DNA from: Ostreococcus lucimarinus CCE9901
Lineage: Eukaryota > Chlorophyta > Mamiellophyceae > Mamiellales > Bathycoccaceae
Length of the DNA: 64,000 nucleotides
Assembly: GCF_000092065.1 (NCBI RefSeq)
Contig: NC_009363.1
Span: 606,854 to 670,853, forward strand
Direction of reading: 5' to 3'
Shown here: positions 28,756-37,374 of the stretch, in pieces
Layout: each line of letters begins with the position of its first letter
Numbering within the stretch: the first letter of the stretch is position 1
Translations under genes and position numbers: made by a program
The notes under the pieces: generated by a model
Databases searched by the model: none
What the model was told of the DNA's origin: nothing
Seen by the model: the letters and a program-made list of their open reading frames with translations, nothing else

Positions 28756-30573
28756 ATGCCCGGCGCCGCCGACGCGCGCGCGGCGGCGCAAAAGGGTGAT
28801 AAGCAGCGCCAGAATGTTTTTGAACCGATGAGTGGGACGCGAATTTCAAATCGTCTCGTGTCCGGCGCCGTCGTGCGCGCGCGATTCGACGATCGCCGAC
28901 ACTGCGCGATCAAAGATTTAGAAAAGGAAATCGTCGGCAAGCACGGATTCGTGGGCGTGGTGACGGAGGCGAGGATAAAGGTGAATGGAAGAGGTTCAAA
29001 GTACGCGCTGTGGACGGTGAGCGAGCTGCGCGGCGGCGGCGCGAGCGCGACGGTGTCGGTGTTCGGAGACGCGTACGCGGCGCACGGTGAAGACGAAAAG
29101 AAGGCGATAGGATTCATATGGGGAGTGTTTGATACGAAATTCTACCAATCGCGAAGCGTGAGCGTGGAGGATGGAGGACAGTTGATGAAGATTGGCGCCG
29201 CCGCGGATTTCGGCGTGTGCAAGGCGACGAGGAAAGACGGGACGCCGTGCACGAAGGCTGTGAACGTGTCGGAGTGTAAGTTTTGTGAATTTCACGTCCC
29301 GAAAGCGATTCGTGAGGTGGCGAACGCGCAGCGACAGATGACGGGGAAGAGAAACGCGAATGGAGACTTCAAAGTCGGCTTGCAAAAGTACGGAGCGTCG
29401 ATGCAACCGACGAGCGCTCGAGCGAGTCATTTACAGCGACCGGGCGAAGGCTTGATGAATGGCGGTCCCGCACCGAGCGCGAGAGCACAAGCGATCTTGA
29501 AGCAATCCAACGCACATCTCCCTCGCAACGCGTTCAAACCTAAGCGAACGGGAGAGGAATTCGCGGCGAGACTGCACGCCAAGGCGCCGACGACGATGGC
29601 GCTCGAAGAGGAAGATTTGGACTTTGAAGACGATAAAGAGGCGCTCGCGACGCTCGCGAGGCAACACGCGGCGTCTATTGCTCAGACGCGTCAGGACGCG
29701 TCGCGTGCGAAGCAACGCGAAGTGGCAGAGCGGTTGAGAGCGACTGGACTTACGCTAACAAAGCCAGACCCGAACGACACGTCGGCGAAGAAACCGACGA
29801 CGACGGTGCGAGCGGAACCCAAACCGTTGCCCGAAACCCTGAAAGCGCATGGTTTACAGATGGCCACCGTGCAACAGTTAGAACGTAAGCTCAAGGCTGA
29901 GATTGCGCGTAGAGAGGCGCTGGAGAAGGAGAACGAAGAGTTGCGACGTCAACTCGCCGAAGCGCGCGGCGCGCCTGCCTCGAGTTTCGCTCCAGCGCGG
30001 CCGGCGATGCGAGACGTGTCGAACAACGGCACCAAGTCCACGAGCGCGCCGTCGACTACGGCTAGATTATTCGGTCACGTCGCCGCGCCCGCGTTGAAGT
30101 CTCGATACGCCGCCGAAGCCGAAGAAGAAGACGTGGATCAAATGATGAAGAACATGGACGCGTTGGAAGAACGCGACCAGCTCGCCGCACAACTCGCGCT
30201 GAAACGCGAGGTCAAAGTCAAGGTGTACCATTGCACGGTGTGCGAGAAAAAGACCCGATTTTTTGATGTTGCGACTTGTAGAGAGCATCGCGACAGCGTG
30301 AAGCACGTGGATTCCATCATGCGATACTTCCGCTGTAAGGGGTGCAACCGAACGAACACGTCGTTCGACTCGCTGACACCCAAGCACTGCGAGAAGAGTG
30401 GGTGTATGAGCGTGGCATTCGAGCGCGTCACCGTCGCGGACGTCACCACCGCGGCGAAACCACGCAAAGAAGATTTGGTCGCCGTGGAGGGCAACGTGGC
30501 GAATCGAGACGCCCTCGCGCCGCGCGGCGTCGAACATGGTTTTAGGTTGGACACCATACACAATAGCGCTTAG
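28756..30573 (+). CDS. MCM10: MCM10 replication initiation factor
   Basis: 605 residues. The OB fold covers about 35-150 ('HCAIKDLEKEIVGKHGFVGV', 'YALWTVSELRGGGASATVSV', 'GFIWGVFDT'). The conserved zinc finger follows at about 154-180 ('VCKATRKDGTPCTKAVN', then CKFCEFH). The C-terminal zinc ribbons are at about 490-550 ('YHCTVCEKKTRFFDVATC', 'FRCKGCNRTNTSF', 'KHCEKSGC'). A coiled segment ('QLERKLKAEIARREALEKEN') lies before them. MCM10 activates the CMG helicase and links it to Pol alpha. The presence of the C-terminal zinc module means the full metazoan-type architecture is retained. Confidence 0.92.
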   Translation: MPGAADARAAAQKGDKQRQNVFEPMSGTRISNRLVSGAVVRARFDDRRHCAIKDLEKEIVGKHGFVGVVTEARIKVNGRGSKYALWTVSELRGGGASATVSVFGDAYAAHGEDEKKAIGFIWGVFDTKFYQSRSVSVEDGGQLMKIGAAADFGVCKATRKDGTPCTKAVNVSECKFCEFHVPKAIREVANAQRQMTGKRNANGDFKVGLQKYGASMQPTSARASHLQRPGEGLMNGGPAPSARAQAILKQSNAHLPRNAFKPKRTGEEFAARLHAKAPTTMALEEEDLDFEDDKEALATLARQHAASIAQTRQDASRAKQREVAERLRATGLTLTKPDPNDTSAKKPTTTVRAEPKPLPETLKAHGLQMATVQQLERKLKAEIARREALEKENEELRRQLAEARGAPASSFAPARPAMRDVSNNGTKSTSAPSTTARLFGHVAAPALKSRYAAEAEEEDVDQMMKNMDALEERDQLAAQLALKREVKVKVYHCTVCEKKTRFFDVATCREHRDSVKHVDSIMRYFRCKGCNRTNTSFDSLTPKHCEKSGCMSVAFERVTVADVTTAAKPRKEDLVAVEGNVANRDALAPRGVEHGFRLDTIHNSA

Positions 30574-30643
30574 ATCTAGTCTATAGTTTTCTAATACAAA
30601 TACGCTGCTGAAGTAAGTATTCTTCTAATCGTTTCTAATCGTT

Positions 30644-32173
30644 TCACGCGCTCGTTCTGCTCGCGAGCTCGCGTTCAAGTGGCTTGACGTAGCGCTCGTC
30701 GATGTCCGGTTGCAACTCGGCCGCCTCGCGCAAAATTTCCAAAGCGCGTTCTGGATCACCATTTAGCTTCAAGGCGCTCGCCAACGCCACTTTAACGCTA
30801 GCATCGGTTGGATTCAAACGATTAGCTTCGTATAACGCCTCGCTGGCCATGCCAAGATCACCTAGACGCGCGCGCGCGACGCCGGCGCCCATAAGCGCGC
30901 GCGAACGCCGTAAAGGATCCGGTTCGGCCCGCGCCGAATATTCATACGTCAGCGCCGACTTTTTCCATTCTTTAAGCACGGCGTACGTTTGACCGAGCGC
31001 GAATAGTACCGTTGGATGTGATTTACCCAAATCTTCGCCTCGAAGCGCCGCCGCGACGTCGCCACCACCGCGAGCGGCGCGCAGCAACAAGTTCACCGCC
31101 TGCGCGTTGTTGTTCCCGGCGCGCTCCTTCGCCGCAGCCTTTACTAACTCTAAAACTTCCGGCGACATCGCCACGTCCTCGCCACCTAGACCTTGGCTCG
31201 CGGCAATTTCACGCGTCACCTTGGCGAGCGCATTTATCCCGAGCGCTTCTCGAGCGAACGTCGTGGACAGCGCTCGGTTTTGCGCCAGCGCCCACGCGCT
31301 CGACGTGAGCCAGTAACAGTGCACCGCCTGCGGTAGCTGCATCCCGATCACCAACATCGGCAGCGTCATCCACTCTAACACCAACTTGACAATCGTCATA
31401 CCCCGAGATTGCGCCGCCGCGGACGCGAAATTCGCATTCACGTTCGCGAAGAGCGCCGCCGCCGTGAGCACGGGCAAAATACCTCCGTACGGCCCCATCG
31501 GCGCCGTCATCATCGCCACATCCACCGCGGGGACGGTCAAATCTTGAAACCACAGCGCGCCACCGGTGACGAGCCCATTGTTCGCCCCATCCGCCGCCAA
31601 TCGACGCACAGCCATCACCGCGCACAGGAAGAATGGAATTTGCGCCAGCGGCCCCGCGACGAGCCACGCCGGGTGCGCGCCCGTCCCCGGAGCTTTCCCT
31701 CGCAACTCTCCGATCGCATCCAGAACATCTCGCACCCCCACGTGTTCGGAGTTTCCTCGTTTTCTAGATTTCGCCAGCGCGCTCGCCGCGCTCACCGTCG
31801 CGCTCGCCTTGATCGTTCGCGCGGATATAGGCGCCGTCGCCGCTCGAACCAACGCCGCGCTCGCCGCGAGCGCGACGAACCAAGGCGCGCCCGTCGCCGC
31901 GTGCAGGTGCGTCATGGAATCGCTCATGAGCGACACCGCGTCGAACGCCGCGCTCGTGGACGCGCTCGAGGCGAAGCCGCGGCGCGAGGGCGTCGCCACG
32001 ACGCTCGACGGTCCGACGACGTCACGACGCGACGACGACGACGACGACGACGACGAGGCGCGCGCGCACGCGATCGCGGGGACGGCGGACGACGGGAAAG
32101 GCGAAGCGAGCGGCGCTTGGACGTCGCACAGACGACGCAAGGCGCGCATCGCGGCGCGGTTTCGATGAGCCAT
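30644..32173 (-). CDS. OXA/YidC insertase with C-terminal TPR, mitochondrial OXA2-like
   Basis: 509 residues. The N-terminal presequence is Arg/Ser-rich (to about 70). The YidC/Oxa1 core (about 85-330) has several membrane helices: 'APWFVALAASAALVRAATAP', 'WLVAGPLAQIPFFLCAVMAV', 'LVLEWMTLPMLVIGMQLPQA' and 'HCYWLTSSAWALAQN'. The C-terminal 150 residues are TPR helices ('HPTVLFALGQTYAVLKEWKK', 'DLGMASEALYEANRLNPTD'). This combination is that of plant mitochondrial OXA2, which inserts respiratory-chain subunits such as COX2. Mitochondrial targeting is inferred from the presequence. Confidence 0.86.
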   Translation of the reverse strand: MAHRNRAAMRALRRLCDVQAPLASPFPSSAVPAIACARASSSSSSSSSRRDVVGPSSVVATPSRRGFASSASTSAAFDAVSLMSDSMTHLHAATGAPWFVALAASAALVRAATAPISARTIKASATVSAASALAKSRKRGNSEHVGVRDVLDAIGELRGKAPGTGAHPAWLVAGPLAQIPFFLCAVMAVRRLAADGANNGLVTGGALWFQDLTVPAVDVAMMTAPMGPYGGILPVLTAAALFANVNANFASAAAQSRGMTIVKLVLEWMTLPMLVIGMQLPQAVHCYWLTSSAWALAQNRALSTTFAREALGINALAKVTREIAASQGLGGEDVAMSPEVLELVKAAAKERAGNNNAQAVNLLLRAARGGGDVAAALRGEDLGKSHPTVLFALGQTYAVLKEWKKSALTYEYSARAEPDPLRRSRALMGAGVARARLGDLGMASEALYEANRLNPTDASVKVALASALKLNGDPERALEILREAAELQPDIDERYVKPLERELASRTSA

Positions 32174-32294
32174 CGCGGGCGCGAGGTCGCGCGACGCGCC
32201 GCGAAGTGCGGCGAGGCGACGCCTTCACGCGCACGCGAAGCGACGTTTCGGGATGCATGCGGTGGTTTCTATCGTGAGAAATGAACTAAGTGTA

Positions 32295-34295
32295 CTAAAC
32301 ATTTCTATCTTTCGGGGCGACGTAATCCAATTGTAATGCGTCGAAGATGTCTTTTTCGTCGCGAACGCGAACGCGCGAAGCCGCGGCTTCGGACCGGTCG
32401 CGGAACAAGCCTTTGTCTTGCAAGGCATAACCTTTGCGCTTAGCCCACAATCGCATGCTTCGATTAAACTTGTCGCTACCGGTGAAGTAGAGCAATGCCG
32501 TGGGAAATGCGTCGGTTTCGTAGACTTTGATGTCGATTCTGCGATGCACGGGCGGTGCCTGGTCATCCGCGCGTAGGGGCTGCTGAAGAGCGGCGACTCC
32601 CATGTACTGCACGTCGCCGACTTGCAAGTCATCCGTCAAGATTCCACTTCGTGGGCTTGGGCTACCCGCGCGCAAGTCGTTCAGTATGTGCATCAATAGG
32701 TCGTTGGCGAGAGAGACGTCGCGACACTCGACCAAAACGTCGACGTCGCCCGAATCTGCTTTGCCTCTGCGGAAAGAGCCAACGCAGTAGCATCGCACTT
32801 CATCCTTCATGAACGTATTCGCCGCCTCACGAACAGCGGTAGCGATGTGACTGACTTCTTCGCGTGGTATACGTTGCTTGAATTCTTCGTAATACTTCAG
32901 ACCGATCCACTGCGTCGGCGTGAGAGTGTCACGCGGTACGCCCGGCGCACGCAAGTCTGCGAGGGATTTGTACCCTTTGTCGAAGAGCTTTCGAGCGGTG
33001 ACAGGGCCGACGCCGTGGATCCCGGAGAGTTCTACGCACGATTTCACATCTGGCCTCTGACGTAAACTTTGCAGCGCCGTCAGCTTACCAGTGGTCAATA
33101 TCTCTTGCACGTACTTGCGTATCTTGCCGTCCCGTTTTTTCAACATCGGAATCACGTCAACTTGATCGATTGATTGCACTTCGAAATTCAAAGAACGCAA
33201 CGCACTCGCCGCGGCGGCGTATTGCTTTGCTTTGTACACTTCTCTCAGCGCGTCCTGGTTGATTTTCGCCATCTCAGAGAGTAAATCTGCAACCTTCGAG
33301 TTGCATTCCAAAGGCATCGCTTTCGCATTTTGCTCGCTCGGTTGACACGAAAAGAATTTCCGGCTCGCCTCAAGTTTTTCGTGGTCGACTAAATCGCTCG
33401 TCCAAACGACACCGAAGCCTTCAGAACGGCGCACCGCAACAGCACTGGCGTGCTCTTTGCGTTCACGAGCCGCGAGTGCTTTTCGCTCGGCTTCGCTCGA
33501 CGTCTCCGTGTCTTGAGAATGCGGCCGATCTGGAAGCGCCCGAATGAGCACTCGCGGCGCGAATTCGGGCGCATCCACGGGAAGCGCACGATTTTGCTTG
33601 TAGCTCTCCGTGATCCATTCCGGCGTGATCGTGATCACGTCCTCTAGAGCGATCAATTCCAACGCTTTCGTCAACGGCGCGTTTCGTTCGCTCGCCACGA
33701 CATGCGTGACGCCGCCGTCGGCGGCGCTCGTCGCGACGGATCCACCCATACGCTCGAGTGTTCGCCCCAGCGCATCGGCGCGTTTGCTCGGTATGTTTAT
33801 GAAGCACGCGTGAACGCCCTTCATGAGCGATGATACGTCGACGACGAGAGCTTCTGAGTCGTCGGCGTCGTCCGAGCGATCGCCGCCGACGTTCGCCGCC
33901 GCCGCGCATCTCGCGAGCGCTCGATACGGGTCGTCCACGGCGACGTCGCCGCAACCGATGGCGTCGGCAAACATTGCCGCGTTTCGCGCGCAATCTGAAG
34001 TGTTCATGGAACGGCTCTCGTTCGTCGCGCCTTCCGAACTCTCCGCGCGGCGCGCCGCCCTCTCGCCTCGCGCGCTCGTCGTCGCCTCCACTCGCTCTAA
34101 GTCTCTCACCCGAAGCGATTTCGGCAACTCCAACGTTTCCGTCGCCTCTGTGCCCTCGTCACCGACGCTCGCGCGACGGCGCCGTCGCCGTCCCGCCGTG
34201 GCGGCGTCCTCGCTCAACAGCGCGCGCACCAAGCGCTCGGCGTCGTCGCCCAAACCATCCTTCGCGACCGCAGAGACGCGCCGTTTACCGCCCAT
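32295..34295 (-). CDS. POLL: DNA polymerase lambda (family X) with BRCT domain
   Basis: 666 residues. Residues 160-250 form a BRCT domain ('KRADALGRTLERMGGSVAT', 'ITITPEWITESYKQNRALP'). From about 345 comes the Pol X unit: the 8-kDa HhH region ('SGIHGVGPVTARKLFDKGY'), the nucleotidyl-transfer motif 'GSFRRGKADSGDVDVLVE' (catalytic Asp pair, about 503), the third Asp in 'RRIDIKVYE', and 'LLYFTGSDKFNRSMRLWAKR'. Pol lambda fills gaps in base-excision repair and end joining. Length and order match plant Pol lambda, the only nuclear Pol X in plants. The N-terminal 150 residues are disordered. Confidence 0.92.
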   Translation of the reverse strand: MGGKRRVSAVAKDGLGDDAERLVRALLSEDAATAGRRRRRRASVGDEGTEATETLELPKSLRVRDLERVEATTSARGERAARRAESSEGATNESRSMNTSDCARNAAMFADAIGCGDVAVDDPYRALARCAAAANVGGDRSDDADDSEALVVDVSSLMKGVHACFINIPSKRADALGRTLERMGGSVATSAADGGVTHVVASERNAPLTKALELIALEDVITITPEWITESYKQNRALPVDAPEFAPRVLIRALPDRPHSQDTETSSEAERKALAARERKEHASAVAVRRSEGFGVVWTSDLVDHEKLEASRKFFSCQPSEQNAKAMPLECNSKVADLLSEMAKINQDALREVYKAKQYAAAASALRSLNFEVQSIDQVDVIPMLKKRDGKIRKYVQEILTTGKLTALQSLRQRPDVKSCVELSGIHGVGPVTARKLFDKGYKSLADLRAPGVPRDTLTPTQWIGLKYYEEFKQRIPREEVSHIATAVREAANTFMKDEVRCYCVGSFRRGKADSGDVDVLVECRDVSLANDLLMHILNDLRAGSPSPRSGILTDDLQVGDVQYMGVAALQQPLRADDQAPPVHRRIDIKVYETDAFPTALLYFTGSDKFNRSMRLWAKRKGYALQDKGLFRDRSEAAASRVRVRDEKDIFDALQLDYVAPKDRNV

Positions 34296-34314
34296 GATCG
34301 CCCCACTCGCTCGT

Positions 34315-34851
34315 TCACGGCGTTCGATACGACGCGTCGTCGTCGTCGTCGTCGTCGTCGTCTATATCTTCCAACGCCTCGTCCGCGTCCTCGTCGTACG
34401 ACGACGTCGTCGCCTCCGACCGCAACTCCGCCTCCAATCGCTCCGCCCTCGCGCTCGGCGTCTCTATCGGTCCTCTCCCCGTCCCGTCCAACGACGCTCG
34501 TTCGTCGTCGTCGCCGTCGCTTCCGTTCCCTCCCCGCGTTCCGAACGTCCCTCGCGCGTCGTCCTCGTCGTCGCCGCGCTCGTCGTCCTCGTCGCCTCGC
34601 GCGTTCGTCCCTCGCCGTCGCGTCGCGCCGTGCCTGAACGACGCGCTCCGTATCGCGATTCGCGCGCCGCCGCCCTCGTCCCGCCCTCGCGCCCCTCCCA
34701 CGGCGTCCAATCGCGCGCGCTCGAGCCGTTCGAACCGTTCGACGTGCGCGCGCGACGCGTCGTCGTGCGTCGCGCTCGCGCTCGCCGATCGCGCGAACGC
34801 GGTGCGCGCGCCGCACGCGTACCGTCCACCGTTCGGCGGCGCGACGCGCAT
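34315..34851 (-). CDS. acidic disordered protein, hypothetical
   Basis: 178 residues from ATG 34851. It is Arg/Gly/Asp-rich with an acidic C-terminus ('[20 protein letters not shown]') and one predicted short helix ('[18 protein letters not shown]'). No family recognised. The open frame extends upstream through the minisatellite, which would add repetitive residues and is unlikely to be translated. It starts only 19 bp beyond the Pol lambda start on the same strand, so a role as a separate transcript is uncertain. Confidence 0.4.
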   Translation of the reverse strand: MRVAPPNGGRYACGARTAFARSASASATHDDASRAHVERFERLERARLDAVGGARGRDEGGGARIAIRSASFRHGATRRRGTNARGDEDDERGDDEDDARGTFGTRGGNGSDGDDDERASLDGTGRGPIETPSARAERLEAELRSEATTSSYDEDADEALEDIDDDDDDDDDASYRTP

Positions 34852-34920
34852 CGACGCCTGCGCGAGCGACGCGCGATGCCGTCGTCGCGCGCCGAACGCG
34901 GGCGACCGCAGAGCGACGCG

Positions 34921-35120
34921 CGTCGACGCATCGCGCGGGCGTCGACGCATCGCGCGGGCGTCGACGCATCGCGCGGGCGTCGACGCATCGCGCGCGTCGC
35001 GTCGGTCGCGCGCGTCGCGTCGGTCGCCATCCATCCATCCAACCATCCGACCGGGACATCGATCCATCCATCCATCCATCCGTCCGGGACATCGATCCAT
35101 CCATCCATCCGACCGGGACG
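34921..35120. repeat. compound minisatellite (19-bp, 18-bp and CATC units)
   Basis: Four copies of a 19-bp unit beginning CGTCGACGCATCGCGCGGG (34921-34994) are followed by two 18-bp CGCGCGTCGCGTCGGTCG-type units (34991-35027). After these come CATC tetramers mixed with GACCGGGACATCGATC-type units (35028-35120). It fills the 305-bp gap between the hypothetical gene at 34851 and the divergent membrane-protein gene at 35157, so it probably lies within their promoters. Confidence 0.9.
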
Positions 35121-35156
35121 TCCGCGCGTCCGTGCGTCCTCCGACGAACGGGCAAC

Positions 35157-36011
35157 ATGACGACGGGCGCGAACGCGCGCGCGCGATCGGGATCGAACGC
35201 GACGACGACGGCGAGACAGACGACGACGAAACAGAGCGCGGCGCGGACGACGACGCGGGACGGCGGGACGAGCGAAGGCGCGAAGGACGACGGGGAGACG
35301 ACGGCGAGACGAGTGAAAAAGAAACCGGGAGAACGACGGATGACGCACGCGCCGAGCGTGATGTGGTTCGCGACGCTGGCGTGCGGCGGCGCGCGCGTGT
35401 GGTCGAGCGGCGCGGTGGGGGAGAGGGCGCTCAAGGCGAGCGCGACGGCGCGATTCGGTTGGATGGACGACGTGTTTTCGAGCGCGATGGGACCGGCGTT
35501 ACCGCTGACGTGCGCGCTCGCGAGGTGGTTCGCGGCGTCGTGCGTCACGGAATACGATCGAGGTAGAGAGGGGTTGGTGCCGCTGGGGACGTGCGCGCAC
35601 ATACGCGCGGACGTGGAGGCGTACCTGTACGTCGCGGCGACGCGGCTTTTGGCGTACGCGACGCTTCGGCGCGCGTGGCCGTCGGCGTTTATGAGCGATC
35701 ACGTCTTCTTGGCCGCGAGCGTGTTCACCGCCGTGCACGGGGAAGTGTTGAGCTGCGCGGTGGACTTTCTCATCCTCGTCGAGCGACGGGAAAAGCCGTT
35801 AAGGCGAACCGCCATCATGTGCGTCGCCCTGTACGGCGTCGCCGTCATGGCGGCGACGTGCGTCGAAGTCTTCGTCACGGCGAGATTTTATCATCGCGGT
35901 CTCGAGACCGCGGTGGCCGCCGTCTTGGGTTGGTTCGTCTTACAGCGTCCACTCGTGCTCGCCGTCGTCAGGCCGCGCGCGAGAGAATTAGCCGCCGCGT
36001 TAGCCTTGTAA
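35157..36011 (+). CDS. multi-pass membrane protein, unknown
   Basis: 284 residues. About 65 polar N-terminal residues precede five or six membrane helices ('[17 protein letters not shown]', '[17 protein letters not shown]', '[16 protein letters not shown]', '[19 protein letters not shown]', '[20 protein letters not shown]', '[19 protein letters not shown]'). I do not recognise the family. No transporter signature is visible. Confidence 0.65.
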   Translation: MTTGANARARSGSNATTTARQTTTKQSAARTTTRDGGTSEGAKDDGETTARRVKKKPGERRMTHAPSVMWFATLACGGARVWSSGAVGERALKASATARFGWMDDVFSSAMGPALPLTCALARWFAASCVTEYDRGREGLVPLGTCAHIRADVEAYLYVAATRLLAYATLRRAWPSAFMSDHVFLAASVFTAVHGEVLSCAVDFLILVERREKPLRRTAIMCVALYGVAVMAATCVEVFVTARFYHRGLETAVAAVLGWFVLQRPLVLAVVRPRARELAAALAL

Positions 36012-36145
36012 GCGTCGCGTCGTTCGTCCGCCGGCGCGTTCGAGTCAGTCAAAGCCACCGCTCGTCGCGCGCGCTGCGTCACTCAACGACGTCCGGTCCC
36101 GCGTCGCGCCGCGACGCGCGAGGCTCAAAGTCTGCGACATCGGAC

Positions 36146-36719
36146 ATGGCGTACGCGACCCAACACTACGCCCCGGGCGTCGCGCACGCGCGTCCCGGCG
36201 TCGCGCACGCGGTGCCCGGGCAGTACGGGGTGTACGCGCCCGGCGCGCAATACGCGAACGTGGGCCACGCGCAGTGCGTGGACGGGGCGTACTTGACCGA
36301 GAACTACGTCGGACCGATCACCATCGTGTTGGGGTGCTTTCTGCTCGGGCCGTTGCTCTGCCCGCTGGCGCTTCTGTGTCCGGTGCGTCTTCGCGACACC
36401 TGGCGAGACTGACGAAGGCGACGCGGAATCGCGCGCGCGCTCGGCTCGTTCGCGCGCGAGGCGCGAGCGACGAACAAACGCGCGGAGACTGACGAACAAC
36501 GGCAACGCCTTACGCTTTACCGAACCGCAGTGCGATACGCGAACGAGATTCGTGCCCGCGACGCCGTACGACGTCGCGACGCAACAGCAGCCGCAGCAGT
36601 GCGGACAGGCGCAGCCGTACGGACAAGCGACGCACGTGGTCATGATGCCGCCGCAGAACGTCGTCATCGCGGAGGGTAGACCGGCGACGCCGACGAAATC
36701 GTATTATCCGAGCGTGTAG
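36146..36719 (+). CDS. small single-pass CPCD-motif membrane protein, spliced
   Basis: Exon 1 (36146-36382) encodes a His/Pro/Tyr-rich head with a repeated 'PGVAHA' unit and a hydrophobic segment 'GPITIVLGCFLLGPLLCPLA'. Read through, the frame ends after nine more codons. An intron at 36383-36530 (GTGCGT donor, ACTGAC branch, CCGCAG acceptor, 148 bp) joins it to exon 2 (36531-36719), creating 'LLCPCDTRTRFVPA' and a Gln/Pro-rich end ('QQQPQQCGQAQPYG'). Total 141 residues. The GP..CPxxxLCPCDxRT pattern resembles small BRI3-like membrane proteins; function is unknown. The splice is well supported because exon 2 is a Gln/Tyr/Pro-rich continuation of the same composition. Confidence 0.72.
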
Positions 36720-36855
36720 CGCGGAGGAGCCGCGAAAAGGACGTGAACGATAGCTTAGCTCGTAATGTCAGAATACTCGCGCCGAACGCGAACAAACCAC
36801 GCCGACGTCACATCGTCGCGCGCGATAGCGACTCGTGCGCGGGACGAAGGGCGCG

Positions 36856-37317
36856 ATGTCAGAACAATCATCCAACTACGTCGTCGTGCAAAACGGCATC
36901 GACGCGCCTCGCGCGGCGATGGAACCGGCGAGCGATGACTTTGGTAAGGAAGGTGTTGCCGACGAAAATGGCGCGCAAACGCTCGACGACGACGATTTTG
37001 AGGCGCGAAAGCGCGCGATGCGACGCGATCCTCGATGGGCGTCGAACGCGGCGGCGGAGTACGACGCCAACGTGGGTGCGAAAGGGCGAGAGGTGAATAA
37101 GTTGCTCGTCGAGCTAAAGGAGAGTCAAGACAAAATGGCGCAGAAGATAAGAGACGCGGAGGAGGCGACAGCGTGGGTGGACACCATCGAAGGGGCGAAG
37201 GCGACGATGGATAAATTACCAGAGTATACTTTAAAGGCGCGAGAGGCGAGTCGGAGGATGCAGGAGCTGAGACAACGATTGGAGAAGGTGGAGGCGCGCG
37301 TGAGCAAATTTTCGTAA
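36856..37317 (+). CDS. small coiled-coil protein, unknown
   Basis: 153 residues. The N-terminal half is acidic and polar ('ENGAQTLDDDDFEARKRAMR'); residues 75-153 are helical with heptads ('REVNKLLVELKESQDKMAQK', 'SRRMQELRQRLEKVEARVS'). The size and pattern resemble small subunits of trafficking complexes (for example BLOC-like), but there is no diagnostic motif. The ATG at 36856 is the first in frame; an earlier GTG is not a likely eukaryotic start. Confidence 0.6.
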   Translation: MSEQSSNYVVVQNGIDAPRAAMEPASDDFGKEGVADENGAQTLDDDDFEARKRAMRRDPRWASNAAAEYDANVGAKGREVNKLLVELKESQDKMAQKIRDAEEATAWVDTIEGAKATMDKLPEYTLKAREASRRMQELRQRLEKVEARVSKFS

Positions 37318-37374
37318 ATCCGAGGACGACGACGGCGACGTGTTTTGCCCTCGGCAGACCACGACGTCGTCGCG

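Noticed and set aside
31409-32284. 291-residue plus-strand ORF opposite the OXA gene
   Set aside because: Arg/His-rich shadow of the OXA coding frame.
34921-35110. CRISPR-like array
   Set aside because: The repeats are directly abutting with no unique spacers, in a eukaryotic promoter: a minisatellite.
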